From Herbaspirillum autotrophicum (GTDB taxonomy: Bacteria > Pseudomonadota > Gammaproteobacteria > Burkholderiales > Burkholderiaceae_D): 64,000 bases of DNA. The number at the start of each line of letters is the position of its first letter. The first letter of the stretch is position 1. The translations under genes were made by a program, and so were the position numbers. Under the pieces are notes generated by a model. That model was not told the DNA's origin. It ran no database searches and saw nothing but the letters and a program-made list of their open reading frames with translations. The DNA lies in the NCBI RefSeq assembly GCF_001189915.1, contig NZ_LFLS01000002.1, forward strand, positions 1-64,000, in the 5' to 3' direction. This document shows, piece after piece, positions 43,534 to 52,662 of the stretch.

Positions 43534-44655
43534 TCAATGCGAGGACGAGGTCCGCCAGCGCGGATCGCGGAAATCATCCCGCAACGGCTTGGCAGCGTCT
43601 TCCCGCTCGGGCACGACCTGGATGGTACGGGTCGGCAGGGCAAACCGGATGCCGTTGGCAGCAAGCTCGGCAATCAATTCGAAATTGATGCTTTGCTGAA
43701 TATCCATGTACACGTTGTAGCTGGCGTCCGTGACGTAATAGACCACTTCGAATTCCAGTGCATTGACGCCGAAGCCTTTCATGTGTGCGCGGTCGAAACG
43801 GGTCGTGCCGGCTGATTCAACGGCGTGCTTCACGATCTCCGGAATTTTCCTGAGTTTCTCGGGGGCGCAGTCATACGTCACGCCAAACGCGAACAGGATG
43901 CGCCGCTCGCTCATGCGCTTGTAGTTGTGGATGGTGTTCTTGAGCAGCTCGGTATTGCTGCACACGATCTGTTCGCCGCTGAGACTGCGGATGCGGGTGG
44001 TCTTCAGGCCGATATGTTCGATGCTGCCGGCGATATCGCCGAAGACAATGAAGTCGCCGGTTTCGAATGGCTTGTCGAGACCGATGGCAGCCGAAGCAAA
44101 CAGGTCACTCAGGATGCTCTGGACCGCCAGCGCCACGGCGACGCCGCCGACCCCGAGGCTGGCCACAAAGGCAGTGATGTTGACGCCGACGTTGGACAGT
44201 ACCGCCAGCAACAGGATCGACCACAGCAGCGCCCGCAGCGCCCAGGAAATCATGGTGGTGATGACCGGGTTGTGCGCGGTGGCGCTTTGTCCCTGCAAGC
44301 GCTGCGCGGTCCAGATCGACACCCCGCGGTTTACCCACAGCGCCACCTGAAAGCCGATCACGAGAAACCATAAGTGATCGATGCGGTTATCCCACTTGTC
44401 GGGCAGGGTCAGGAACTGGACTCCGATCAGCAGCGCGGCAAGCATGATGGCGAAGCGGTGGGTACCTTTCAGGATTTCGACGGCGATGTCGTCAATCCGT
44501 GCAGAGGTGCGACTGGCCAGTCGCTGCAAGCGCGCGATAAGAAATTTCAGCAAATACACGATAAACAGGTAACTGACAACGACTGCAATCAGTGCATGCA
44601 GCCATTCGGTAGCAGGCAGTCCCTGCATGGCATTCCAGGCTGGCCAGGTATCCAT
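43534..44655 (-). CDS. MscS-family mechanosensitive channel
   Basis: A 373-residue inner-membrane protein. Four or five hydrophobic helices come first, including TM2/TM3-like VITTMISWALRALLWSILLLAVLSNVGV. The pore-lining segment is VASLGVGGVAVALAVQSILSDLFASAAIGLDKPFETGDFIVFG. The cytoplasmic beta domain follows with GSIEHIGLKTTRIRSLSGEQIVCSN and a C-terminal alpha/beta domain. It should open under osmotic downshock. I start at ATG 44655 with AGGAG upstream; a GTG two codons earlier is possible. It is a single-gene unit. Confidence 0.93.
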   Translation of the reverse strand: MDTWPAWNAMQGLPATEWLHALIAVVVSYLFIVYLLKFLIARLQRLASRTSARIDDIAVEILKGTHRFAIMLAALLIGVQFLTLPDKWDNRIDHLWFLVIGFQVALWVNRGVSIWTAQRLQGQSATAHNPVITTMISWALRALLWSILLLAVLSNVGVNITAFVASLGVGGVAVALAVQSILSDLFASAAIGLDKPFETGDFIVFGDIAGSIEHIGLKTTRIRSLSGEQIVCSNTELLKNTIHNYKRMSERRILFAFGVTYDCAPEKLRKIPEIVKHAVESAGTTRFDRAHMKGFGVNALEFEVVYYVTDASYNVYMDIQQSINFELIAELAANGIRFALPTRTIQVVPEREDAAKPLRDDFRDPRWRTSSSH

Positions 44656-45086
44656 CTTCACTCCTTCACTTCAGGATGCAATAAGAACATCACATCGGAT
44701 TGGCAACATATTCCGGTAAGCAAGTTTGTTGCGGATCAACTGCATTAGTTCCGGTTATCTGCACACCGTCGCCATGATGGCGGGGCGGGCGGGAGAGAAG
44801 GCGGCATGCACTGACGGCGCATGCCGGGCATGAGGCGTAGGAACAAGACGCCGCACGGTTCGTGCAAGCCACTGGTGCCGGCGACGTATACGTTGTTTGG
44901 CGTGACTGGCGTAATACCGCTGGTGCTCAACGGCAGCCGATTTGTTTCGGGGAATGGGAGGAAGAGCGCGTGGTGCCGGCCAGCGCGGGGATAGAGCGCG
45001 TGACCGCTGGCAACCGAGCGAATGCTGCGTTGAACAAGCGAGTTCAGGTCTTGACGATGCTCGGGACCCGGACTCGCCCGCGATGC
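44656..45086. other. Unassigned stretch between two minus-strand genes
   Basis: About 430 bp. Several overlapping open frames exist on both strands because stop codons are rare in GC-rich DNA, but none has a start site, a known motif or protein-like composition. I see no hairpin with a T-run after the binding-protein gene. A decayed gene is possible but cannot be identified. Confidence 0.4.
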
Positions 45087-46160
45087 TTATACCGACGCCA
45101 GCCAATCCTGCCAGCGACGCAGTACGCTGGCGCCATGCTGGCCCCACCATGCCGAATTCAGATAGAAGCTGTTGTTCCGGGTGTACTCGGTCCCGGCCAG
45201 ATCGCGCGCCTGTTCCGGCGCAATTTCCGCCAGCACCGACTTAAGCGTTGGCGTGTAACCGAGGCTTGCCAATACTTTTCGCTGCGGTGCCGGTTGCAGC
45301 GAATAAGCCACCGCGTCGTAAGCATTCTTCAGGTTGGGCGCACCCTTGGGGATCACCAGTTGCTGAATGTCGACCATCGCCTGACCCCAGGAATACTTGA
45401 CGTTGACGCCAGCTTTTTGCACCGATTTCAGTCGCGCCAGATTGATGATGCCCGTCACCACTTCTTGCGACGTGATGGCGTTGGCTAGTGCGCTGGTGTC
45501 GAGGAACACCGCATGCTTCTTGATGCGGTCCAGGCTGGCGAAGGCGCGGTCTACATCCAGCGGATACAGTTTGTCGAGCGCTACGCCATCGGCCAGCAAC
45601 GCGATTTCAAGCGAAAACCAGGGCAGCTTGGACAGTCCGCGTTTGCCCGGGTATTTCTCCACATTCCAGACGTCAGCCCACGAATTCAGTTCACCTTTGA
45701 TGGCATTGGCGTTCCAGAAAATATTCAGGCTGAACTGGTACCACGGCACGCTGTAAGGTGTCGCCAGTTTCGGATTGAACAGCAGGTTGGGCGATACCAG
45801 TCCGGCCGGTAATGGTTGCAGCAGGTCGGCGGCAATGAATTGCGCCAATGTCGCCCCCTGGGCATCAATCAGATCCCATTCGGTGCGACGCGCACGGACC
45901 ATCGCGGTGGCCTTGGCGACATCCGAGCCGCCGGTGGTGGTCAGCACTTTGACATTGGTGCTCTGGGCGAACGGATCGAACACCGCGGTGCGGATCGCCT
46001 GTTCGTAGCTGCCGCCGAAACCGGCATACACCAGATTACCCGTGCTCTGGGCCAAGACGCTGTTGGCAGACAGGCCGAGCGTGCCCAGTCCGGCGCTGAG
46101 TCCGGCCAGTCCGGTGGTGCGCAACCATGCGCGGCGTTGAGGTTGAAAATCTGTGGTCAT
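45087..46160 (-). CDS. Spermidine/putrescine-type ABC substrate-binding protein
   Basis: A 357-residue PotD-like protein. The N-terminus QRRAWLRTTGLAGLSAGLGTLGL has a twin-arginine pattern followed by a hydrophobic stretch and cleavage near VLAQ, so export by the Tat pathway is possible. The mature part starts LVYAGFGGSYEQAIRTAVFDPFAQ, as in iron/polyamine-type binding proteins of extracellular solute-binding family 1. It is the last gene of the operon with a PotA-like ATPase, a fused permease and two flavin monooxygenases. That context indicates an organosulfur or amine-containing ligand rather than a polyamine. Confidence 0.9.
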   Translation of the reverse strand: MTTDFQPQRRAWLRTTGLAGLSAGLGTLGLSANSVLAQSTGNLVYAGFGGSYEQAIRTAVFDPFAQSTNVKVLTTTGGSDVAKATAMVRARRTEWDLIDAQGATLAQFIAADLLQPLPAGLVSPNLLFNPKLATPYSVPWYQFSLNIFWNANAIKGELNSWADVWNVEKYPGKRGLSKLPWFSLEIALLADGVALDKLYPLDVDRAFASLDRIKKHAVFLDTSALANAITSQEVVTGIINLARLKSVQKAGVNVKYSWGQAMVDIQQLVIPKGAPNLKNAYDAVAYSLQPAPQRKVLASLGYTPTLKSVLAEIAPEQARDLAGTEYTRNNSFYLNSAWWGQHGASVLRRWQDWLASV

Positions 46161-46215
46161 GAATTTCCCCGTGGTTGGAAGTGATGATGGAATACGTGAT
46201 ACTTGAGATCGTTGC

Positions 46216-47307
46216 TCAGGACACGGCAAAGGCTTGCCAGTCCTGGCTACAGAACGTGAGACCGACGGCTTGCCCGGCAATGAAGGCAGCATGGCGACCA
46301 TCATTGATGACGCGCGCCATGATGATGGCCGTGCCGTCAAGCGCGATGCGGTATTCGTAATAGCGTCCCATGAAGATGCTTTCAATGATGTTGCCGCGCA
46401 ATGGTGCCGCTGCAATATCGGTGCTGACGGCTACGCGTTCCGGGCGAATCGCGAGTGTCACTGCGGTGTCGGGACGAAACCGGCCGGCCCCGATATCGAT
46501 CAGCGCGCCATTGCTCAGGCGCACGCTGTTGCCCAGCTCGATACGGCCGGAAAAGATATTGTTGTCACCCAAAAAGTCGGCTACGAACAGCGTTGCCGGA
46601 CGCTCGTACAACTCGGCCGGGGTGCCGACCTGTTCCACCTTGCCCTGATTCAGGATGGCGATGCGGTCCGACATCGCCATTGCTTCTTCCTGATCATGCG
46701 TGACATACACCACCGTGATGCCAAGACGGCGTTGCAGGCGTTTGAGTTCGCCTTGCAGATGCAGTCGCAGGTTGCGGTCAAGTGCGCCCAACGGTTCATC
46801 CATCAGCAGCACCGGCGGATCGAAGATCAGTGCGCGCGCAATCGCCACGCGCTGTTGCTGGCCGCCGGAAAGCTGCTCTGGCAGGGCATCGGGGTTCTTG
46901 AGCTGCACCAGCGCCAGCGCTGCGCTGACACGCTGTTCGATCTCGGCACGCGAACGGCCGCGCACCTCAAGCGGGAACGCCAGGTTTTGCGCCACGCTCA
47001 TGTGTGGAAACAGGGCGTAGTTCTGAAACACGATGCCGAGCTCGCGCGCTTGCGGCGTCAGACCGGCCAGATCACGGCCATCAATGGCAACGCTGCCGGC
47101 ATCGGGTTCGGCAAAGCCGGCCAGTAACATCAGTGTGGTGGTTTTGCCGCAGCCCGAGGGGCCGAGAATGGTAAAGAATTCACCGCTGTCGATGTTCAGG
47201 TCAAGATTGCTGACGCCGGTGTGATCAGGAAACTGTTTGCTCAGCTTGCTTAATTCGATTCGGCCGCGGGTGGCCGAAGGTGTTGGATTTTGCATCTGAT
47301 TCCACAT
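46216..47307 (-). CDS. ABC transporter ATP-binding protein, PotA-like
   Basis: A 363-residue ATPase. Walker A is GPSGCGKTT, the Q-loop lies in [11 protein letters not shown], the signature is LSGGQQQR, Walker B is [11 protein letters not shown], and the switch is THD. The C-terminal TOBE/MOP domain (about residues 240-363) contains [11 protein letters not shown] and [10 protein letters not shown], typical of the polyamine/iron (CUT1-like) group. A second ATG four codons in (47295) could be the start. It lies 9 bp after the permease gene. Confidence 0.92.
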   Translation of the reverse strand: MWNQMQNPTPSATRGRIELSKLSKQFPDHTGVSNLDLNIDSGEFFTILGPSGCGKTTTLMLLAGFAEPDAGSVAIDGRDLAGLTPQARELGIVFQNYALFPHMSVAQNLAFPLEVRGRSRAEIEQRVSAALALVQLKNPDALPEQLSGGQQQRVAIARALIFDPPVLLMDEPLGALDRNLRLHLQGELKRLQRRLGITVVYVTHDQEEAMAMSDRIAILNQGKVEQVGTPAELYERPATLFVADFLGDNNIFSGRIELGNSVRLSNGALIDIGAGRFRPDTAVTLAIRPERVAVSTDIAAAPLRGNIIESIFMGRYYEYRIALDGTAIIMARVINDGRHAAFIAGQAVGLTFCSQDWQAFAVS

Positions 47308-47316
47308 ATCAAGTGA

Positions 47317-49110
47317 TCAACGCTGACGTTGAGATGGCCGGGCGCGTACAAATCGGGCGCCGCCGGCGATGGCGAGGGCAGTCACCACCATGGTCAGTAC
47401 CGCAATTACGCCAATGGTGGGGTCGCTCTCGAATGACAGCGCTTCATACATGCGGCGCGGCAAGGTCTTGACTTGCAGCCCGGACAGAAAGACCGCGATT
47501 GAGGCTTCATCGAATGACGACAGGAACGAGAAAAAGGCCCCGGTCAGCAAACTGCCCGACAACAGCGGAATCAGAATGCGCCGCACCTGAGTCGCGACGG
47601 AGGCGCCCATGCTGGCGGCGGCACGCTCCAGTGACGGGTTGAGCATCTGCAAATTGGCGCCGACCAGGATAAAGACAAACGGCAGGGCAATCGTCAAATG
47701 CGCCAGCAAGATGCCGAACTTGGTGTCGGTCAATCCCAGCGGCAGCCATGCGAGGAAAAATGCAGCGGCGGCCACCACGGTTGGAAACACCAGCGGAAAA
47801 TTGAGCAGCACGGTTGCTGCCAGCGCCGGCTTGCCGCGCCAGCCGCGGGCCACGCCAACCGCAGCAAAGCCGCCGAGGATGCAAGACAGCACGGTGACGC
47901 CGGCGGCGATTTCGATACTGGTCCATAACGGCGCCAGCCACTGTGCGCTGAAGAAGCCGGAATACCATTGGGTTGACCAGCCCGGCGGCGGGAAGATCAG
48001 CGTGCGTGTCGAGGAAAATGAAATCGGGATCGCGATCAATTGCGGCAGCAGAATGATCAGTCCGGCCACCAGTGCATAGCCGGTGATCAGTCCCGGCACG
48101 CGCGACAGGCCCGATTTGTCGATGGCGATGGCCAGCCGGCTGGCCCACTGCGCGATGCGCGAATGACGAGGTGCGCGCCGTTGCCGATGCTGCTGAGCTT
48201 GCCGGATCGACGATGGCGAAACCAGTTCTGCCAGGCGACCGCCGAGGCCCCAGCGAAAGACCAGCAATATCACCGCCACCCCGGCCGCCAGCAGAATTGA
48301 TGCGGCCGCCGCCAGCCCGTAATCAGCCTGTTGCGAAATCGCACTTTCGATCAGGGCCCCAATCATGCGGCCGCTGTTGCCGCCCAGCAGGGCCGGCGTG
48401 ACAAAGGCGCCGACGCCGTAGACGAAGCACAATACCGTGCCGACCTTGATACCGGGCCAGCTGGCTGGTACGAATACCTTGACGAAGCCGGTGGCCGGAC
48501 CGGCACCGAGGCTGGAACTGGCGCGCAACAGCGATGGTTCGATATTGCGCATGACGCTGACCAGCGGAAAGATCATCATCGGCAGCAAGAAGTGGGTCAG
48601 ACCGATGATGACGGCGGTGGCGTTGAACAGCAATTCCAGCGTATGCCAGCCGGCCGCCTGCAAGCCTTGATTGACCAGGCCGATGCGGCCCAGCAGTATT
48701 TGCCAGGCGAAGGTGCGGATCAAGATGCTGGTCAGGTAAGGCGCAGCCACGCACAGGATCAGCAGGCGGCGCAACCATGCTCGCGGGCTGGTGGCAATGC
48801 GGTACGCAATCGGATAACCGATGAGCAAGGCCAGCATGGTGGAAATCGCCGCCAGCCCCAGCGTACGGCCGAGCGTGCGCAGATAGCCGGATTGCGTCAG
48901 CAGGCGGCTGTAATTGCCGAAACCCCATTCCGGATCGGTTACGCTGTGCAGCAGCAGGATGCCCAATGGCACAACATACAGCACGCCAGTGACGATCAGG
49001 GCCGGATAGGCCAGGGCGCGCCATGCGATGTTGCCGGCGCGAACCTTGGGTGAGGGCGTCGCCGCGCCGGTACTGAGCTGGTTGGGCAAAGCGGATTGCA
49101 GCATTGTCAT
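47317..49110 (-). CDS. Fused ABC permease (PotB-PotC-type in one chain)
   Basis: A 597-residue protein with two complete binding-protein-dependent permease domains. The first (about 35-310) contains the coupling block LLRASSSLGAGPATGFVKVFVPASWPGI. The second (about 350-590) has LERAAASMGASVATQVRRILIPLL. A charged linker rich in Gln and Arg (about 308-335) joins them. Polyamine-type transporters normally use two separate permeases; single-chain versions are known in iron(III) transporters (FbpB-like). The start codon overlaps the stop of the monooxygenase gene by four bases. Confidence 0.92.
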   Translation of the reverse strand: MTMLQSALPNQLSTGAATPSPKVRAGNIAWRALAYPALIVTGVLYVVPLGILLLHSVTDPEWGFGNYSRLLTQSGYLRTLGRTLGLAAISTMLALLIGYPIAYRIATSPRAWLRRLLILCVAAPYLTSILIRTFAWQILLGRIGLVNQGLQAAGWHTLELLFNATAVIIGLTHFLLPMMIFPLVSVMRNIEPSLLRASSSLGAGPATGFVKVFVPASWPGIKVGTVLCFVYGVGAFVTPALLGGNSGRMIGALIESAISQQADYGLAAAASILLAAGVAVILLVFRWGLGGRLAELVSPSSIRQAQQHRQRRAPRHSRIAQWASRLAIAIDKSGLSRVPGLITGYALVAGLIILLPQLIAIPISFSSTRTLIFPPPGWSTQWYSGFFSAQWLAPLWTSIEIAAGVTVLSCILGGFAAVGVARGWRGKPALAATVLLNFPLVFPTVVAAAAFFLAWLPLGLTDTKFGILLAHLTIALPFVFILVGANLQMLNPSLERAAASMGASVATQVRRILIPLLSGSLLTGAFFSFLSSFDEASIAVFLSGLQVKTLPRRMYEALSFESDPTIGVIAVLTMVVTALAIAGGARFVRARPSQRQR

Positions 49111-50450
49111 GCAGCCTCTGATCCGGACGCTGCCGGATGCGCCGGGCGCGTGACATGCAGGTTTTCTCTGAGCGTGCTGCCTTCGTAAGCGGTGCGGAAC
49201 AAGCCACGCCGTTGCAGGATCGGTACCACCTGATCAAGAAAATCGGTCAGGCCGGCGGGGAAATACGGCGCCATGATATTGAAGCCGTCGCACGCCTCAT
49301 CCTGGAACCAGTCGGCAATCTGATCGGCGACATCCTCGGCCGTGCCATGAATTTCAAGATGACCGGCACCGCCGATCATGGATTGATACAGTTGGCGGAT
49401 AGTCAAGCCCCTGGCGCGTGCGCGGTCCAGAATATCGGTGGCGCTGCGGATGCCATTGGATTGCGGGAAGTCGTGCGGAATCGGGCCATCCAGCGGATAA
49501 GCCGACATATCGCCAAACTTGGTGGCCAGCGCGGTCAGGCCCAGCTGCGGATGGACCAGTTGTTGCAAGGCGTCGTACTTGTCCTTGGCTTCCTGACGGC
49601 TGTGGCCGATGATCGGCAAGATGCCGGGCATGACGTTGAGGGCCGACGGCGCGCGGCCGAAGGCAACGGCTTTTTGCCTGATCTCGGCATAGAACGCGCG
49701 GGCGGCCTGTTTGTCGTTTTGTGCGGTGTACACCAGGTCGGCAAAGCGCGCGCCAATTTCCTGACCCGGTCCCGACGAACCGGCCTGCGCAATCACCGGC
49801 CATCCCTGTACCGGTCTTTCGATGTTCAAGGGGCCGCGTACATGGAAGTGCTCGCCCTTGTGATGCAATACATGCATCTTGTTGGTGTCGATGTAGCGAC
49901 CGCTGGCCTTGTCGCGCAGGAAGGCGTCGTCTTCCCAGCTATCCCACAGACCGGTCACCACTTCCACGAATTCTTGCGCCCGCCGGTAACGCAGATCATG
50001 CGCCAGATGAGATTCGCGGTTGTAGTTCTTGGCCTCCGCTTCACTCCATGAGGTGACGATGTTCCAGCCGGTGCGGCCGCCGCTCAGGTGATCCAGCGAG
50101 GCAAACTTGCGGGCGATGGTGTACGGCTCGTTGTAGGTCGTCGATGCGGTGGCGATGTAACCGATGTGCCCGGTCACTGCAGACAGCGCCGCGATCAGCG
50201 TGGTCGGTTCGAATTGTTCGATGCGCCCGACATATTGCAGCGAATCATTATCGGCGGCGGCACTGCGCACGGCGGCGCCATCGGCGAAAAAGATGAAATG
50301 AATACTGGCGCGTTCCGCCGCCAGCGCGATGTTTTTCCAGAATTTGAAATCCAGTGCGCAGTCCGCTGCGGCTTGCGGCAGGCGCCATCCGGATGGATGG
50401 GTACCGTTGGACACCAGACTGAGACCGAGTTTGAGTTGTTTTTTCTGCAT
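49107..50450 (-). CDS. FMN-dependent monooxygenase, NtaA/SnaA/DszA family
   Basis: A 447-residue luciferase-fold monooxygenase paralogous to the one at 10642-11979. The shared blocks are NEPYTIARKFASLDHLSGGRTGWNIVTS, LWDSWEDDAFLRDKASG and LHHKGEHFHVRGPLN. It would use FMNH2 from an unlinked reductase to oxidise a sulfur- or nitrogen-bearing compound. I start at ATG 50450; an ATG four codons upstream (50462) is equally possible, with no clear ribosome-binding site for either. It is the second gene of an operon led by the SsuD-like enzyme. Confidence 0.92.
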   Translation of the reverse strand: MQKKQLKLGLSLVSNGTHPSGWRLPQAAADCALDFKFWKNIALAAERASIHFIFFADGAAVRSAAADNDSLQYVGRIEQFEPTTLIAALSAVTGHIGYIATASTTYNEPYTIARKFASLDHLSGGRTGWNIVTSWSEAEAKNYNRESHLAHDLRYRRAQEFVEVVTGLWDSWEDDAFLRDKASGRYIDTNKMHVLHHKGEHFHVRGPLNIERPVQGWPVIAQAGSSGPGQEIGARFADLVYTAQNDKQAARAFYAEIRQKAVAFGRAPSALNVMPGILPIIGHSRQEAKDKYDALQQLVHPQLGLTALATKFGDMSAYPLDGPIPHDFPQSNGIRSATDILDRARARGLTIRQLYQSMIGGAGHLEIHGTAEDVADQIADWFQDEACDGFNIMAPYFPAGLTDFLDQVVPILQRRGLFRTAYEGSTLRENLHVTRPAHPAASGSEAA

Positions 50451-50484
50451 TGTGGCTACCATCAAAAAGAATCGGACAGAGGAC

Positions 50485-51576
50485 TCAAATACCGCGATCT
50501 TGCGTTGCTGCACGCAACGCGGGAATGAGTTGCCGTCCGTATTGTTCGGCATCGGCGGCGATATCCCAGCCGCGCAAATAGATCGCGTGCGCGCCGAGGT
50601 CGTAATAGCGCAGATACGCCTCGACCACCTGGTCCACCGTGCCGACCAGCGCCGAAGTGGAACCGCCGCGCCCGACCAGACGGGTAAAGCCGAGCCACAA
50701 TCGTTCATCGTGAACGTCGTTGTCATGGGCGTAAGCATTGAGCCGCTGCGCGCCGACCGAATGCAACTTGAAAGCACCTTGCGTGAGCGTGGCCGGCGCC
50801 TTGCCGGCTTGCGCCAGTTGCTGCGCGGCGGCGGCATAGATATGTTCGGCACGCTGCCATGCGTCGGCTTCGGTGGCGCCGATGATGGCGCGCAACGACA
50901 CGCTGAAGCCGGGACTGGGGCGTCCCAATTCCTGCGCCCGGCTGCGGACGTTGTGAATGCATTCAGCGATGCCGGCCAGCGGTTCGCCCCACAACATGTA
51001 CTTGTCCGCATATTGCGCACCGACGTCAATCGCTTCCGGCGATGAGCCGCCGAATGACAGTGTCAATGGGGCGTCGGAACGGATGGCACTGAAGCCTTGC
51101 TCAAACTGATAGAAGTCGCCGCGGTGATTGAATGGTTCGCGCGCGCTCCAGATGGCGCGCAGCAATTTCATGTATTCGGCGGTGCGGGCGTAGCGCAGGT
51201 GTAGCGGCAGGGTATCGCCGTCGCGCAGCAGTTCGCCGCCGGGGCTGCCGCTGATGATGTGTAGCGCAATGCGTCCGCCGCCGCTGAGCTTGTCGAGCGT
51301 GATGGCCTGACGAGCCGCGACGGTCGGCTGGACAAAGCCGGGCCGGTGCGCAATCAATACCTTGAGAGTGGTGGTGACGCGCAGCACGTGCGCCGCGATT
51401 TGCCAACTGTCCGGGCCCCACGAGTCGGCACCGATCAGGACCGAATCAAAGCCGGCACGCTCGTGTGCCAGTGCGGTCTGTTCGATATAGTCGATGTCAA
51501 AATCGTCCGACCACCAGAGTCCGGTGGTCTCGGTCTGGCGTGTATGCGTGACATATCCAATGATTTCTGCTGCCAA
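50485..51576 (-). CDS. FMN-dependent monooxygenase, alkanesulfonate (SsuD) type
   Basis: A 363-residue luciferase-fold enzyme with the SsuD layout: FDSVLIGADSWGPDSWQIAAHVLRVTTTLKVLIAHRPGFVQPTVAARQAITLDKLSGGRIALHII-like core, then EYMKLLRAIWS and GGSSPEAIDVGAQYADKYMLWGEP. SsuD releases sulfite from alkanesulfonates with FMNH2. It is the first gene of the minus-strand operon, and its promoter faces the IclR gene end across an AT-rich region with two overlapping palindromes. Two monooxygenases plus a transporter suggest staged degradation of one sulfonated or sulfone compound. Confidence 0.92.
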   Translation of the reverse strand: MAAEIIGYVTHTRQTETTGLWWSDDFDIDYIEQTALAHERAGFDSVLIGADSWGPDSWQIAAHVLRVTTTLKVLIAHRPGFVQPTVAARQAITLDKLSGGGRIALHIISGSPGGELLRDGDTLPLHLRYARTAEYMKLLRAIWSAREPFNHRGDFYQFEQGFSAIRSDAPLTLSFGGSSPEAIDVGAQYADKYMLWGEPLAGIAECIHNVRSRAQELGRPSPGFSVSLRAIIGATEADAWQRAEHIYAAAAQQLAQAGKAPATLTQGAFKLHSVGAQRLNAYAHDNDVHDERLWLGFTRLVGRGGSTSALVGTVDQVVEAYLRYYDLGAHAIYLRGWDIAADAEQYGRQLIPALRAATQDRGI

Positions 51577-51610
51577 GATTTTTCTCTGTTTGTTGATTCA
51601 ACTAAAAACA

Positions 51611-51633
51611 TGAATTTCTAAATATGAAATTCA
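51611..51633. promoter_or_regulatory. Inverted repeat TGAATTTC-N7-GAAATTCA
   Basis: Perfect 8-bp arms, 35 bp upstream of the SsuD-like start on the minus strand. It is a candidate operator for the neighbouring IclR regulator or for a global sulfur regulator such as a CysB-type protein. Confidence 0.55.
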
Positions 51634-51650
51634 ATTTCTCTATTTGAATT
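51628..51650. promoter_or_regulatory. Inverted repeat AATTCAA-N9-TTGAATT
   Basis: Perfect 7-bp arms sharing the AATTCA half with the previous repeat, so three TGAATT/AATTCA half-sites occur in about 40 bp. The arrangement suggests cooperative binding. Confidence 0.5.
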
Positions 51651-51736
51651 ATTATAAACAGGCGAAAAAATCCCTTTAAGTCCTAAATTCTTCTTTGCAA
51701 ATTACAAAAACGAACTTGGGCGGCGCAGGAAGCTAT

Positions 51737-52498
51737 TCAGGAAGTTTTCAGATAACCGAGTTGTCGCGAGATGCCTTGGGCTGTGGCGATCAGCAGTTCA
51801 CTGGAGGTTTTGATGAAGTCGGGCGTCATGCGAACGGCCGGGGCCCAGATACCTACGCCCAGCGTGACTACGCCGAAGCGGTCATAGACCGGCGCCGCAA
51901 TACCGACCATTTCACCCATGAATTCGCCACGGGCAATCGAGTAGCCGCGTTTGCGGGTGGCCTTGAAATCGGCGGCGAGCTTGTCCGGATCGACAATCGT
52001 GGCCGGGGTTACCGGCGTCAGCGGTGCTTGCAGCACGGCGGCTTCGAACGCGGCATTGTGCGCGATGATGGTCTTGCCCATTGCTGAAGAATAAGAGGGG
52101 ACTTTGCTGCCCAGTTCGGTCACCACGCGCACCGGCTCGGCACTGTCGACGCGGTCGACATAAATTGCGGTCAGCGGGTCTTCGGCCGGGATCATGCCGA
52201 GATGGATGGTCTCGCCGCAGTTCTCCACAAACTTGTGCAGCAGTGGCCGTGCGCTTTCAGCGATTTCCCGGAAATTCACCGCCGCGCAGCCGATTTCCCA
52301 TAACTTCACGCCCAGCCGGTAACGCTTGGTGCGCGGGTCCTGGGCGATCCAACCGGCAGCCCGAAACGAGGCCAGGAAATGGTGTATCGTCGGTTGCGGC
52401 ATGCCGGTCTCGGCGCACAACTCAATAATGCTCCAGTCCCGCTGCGGCCCGACGAAGGCCTCGATCAGAGTGGTCGCTTTTTTGATTGAGGTGAGCAC
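51737..52498 (-). CDS. IclR-family transcriptional regulator
   Basis: A 253-residue regulator. The N-terminal winged helix is DWSIIELCAETGMPQPTIHHFLASFRAAGWIAQDPRTKRYRLG. The effector domain has RPLLHKFVENCGETIHLGM, SYSSAMGKTIIAH and a C-terminal GVGIWAPAVRM block. The start is a GTG at 52498, the only in-frame start near the domain. It is encoded on the same strand and immediately upstream of the SsuD-like operon, separated by the palindromic region, so it probably controls that operon. Confidence 0.92.
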   Translation of the reverse strand: MLTSIKKATTLIEAFVGPQRDWSIIELCAETGMPQPTIHHFLASFRAAGWIAQDPRTKRYRLGVKLWEIGCAAVNFREIAESARPLLHKFVENCGETIHLGMIPAEDPLTAIYVDRVDSAEPVRVVTELGSKVPSYSSAMGKTIIAHNAAFEAAVLQAPLTPVTPATIVDPDKLAADFKATRKRGYSIARGEFMGEMVGIAAPVYDRFGVVTLGVGIWAPAVRMTPDFIKTSSELLIATAQGISRQLGYLKTS

Positions 52499-52662
52499 GC
52501 GCGGCTTTCATGGCTGAATTGGTAGCTGCGCATTATACAAGTGATGTTCTGCCGACGGGCAACGGTGCCGGACCATCAGACAGTCGGGTCGAGCCGGAAC
52601 CGAACGCAACCTCGGACATGCCACGCACGACAATGACAACGCCGTTTGCGGCGCCGGCCAGT

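Larger units (their letters stand above)
51577..51736. promoter_or_regulatory. AT-rich control region upstream of the SsuD-like operon
   Basis: 160 bp, strikingly AT-rich against the surrounding DNA. It carries two overlapping perfect inverted repeats (51611-51633 and 51628-51650) and TATTATAAACA-like sequence. I could not fix a single -35/-10 pair. Confidence 0.6.

Noticed and set aside
44656-45086. A hidden gene or decayed GMC-type oxidoreductase fragment
   Set aside because: One minus-strand frame contains NNVYVAGTSGLHEPCG, vaguely like the end of a GMC oxidoreductase, but neighbouring residues do not fit and no second block is found.
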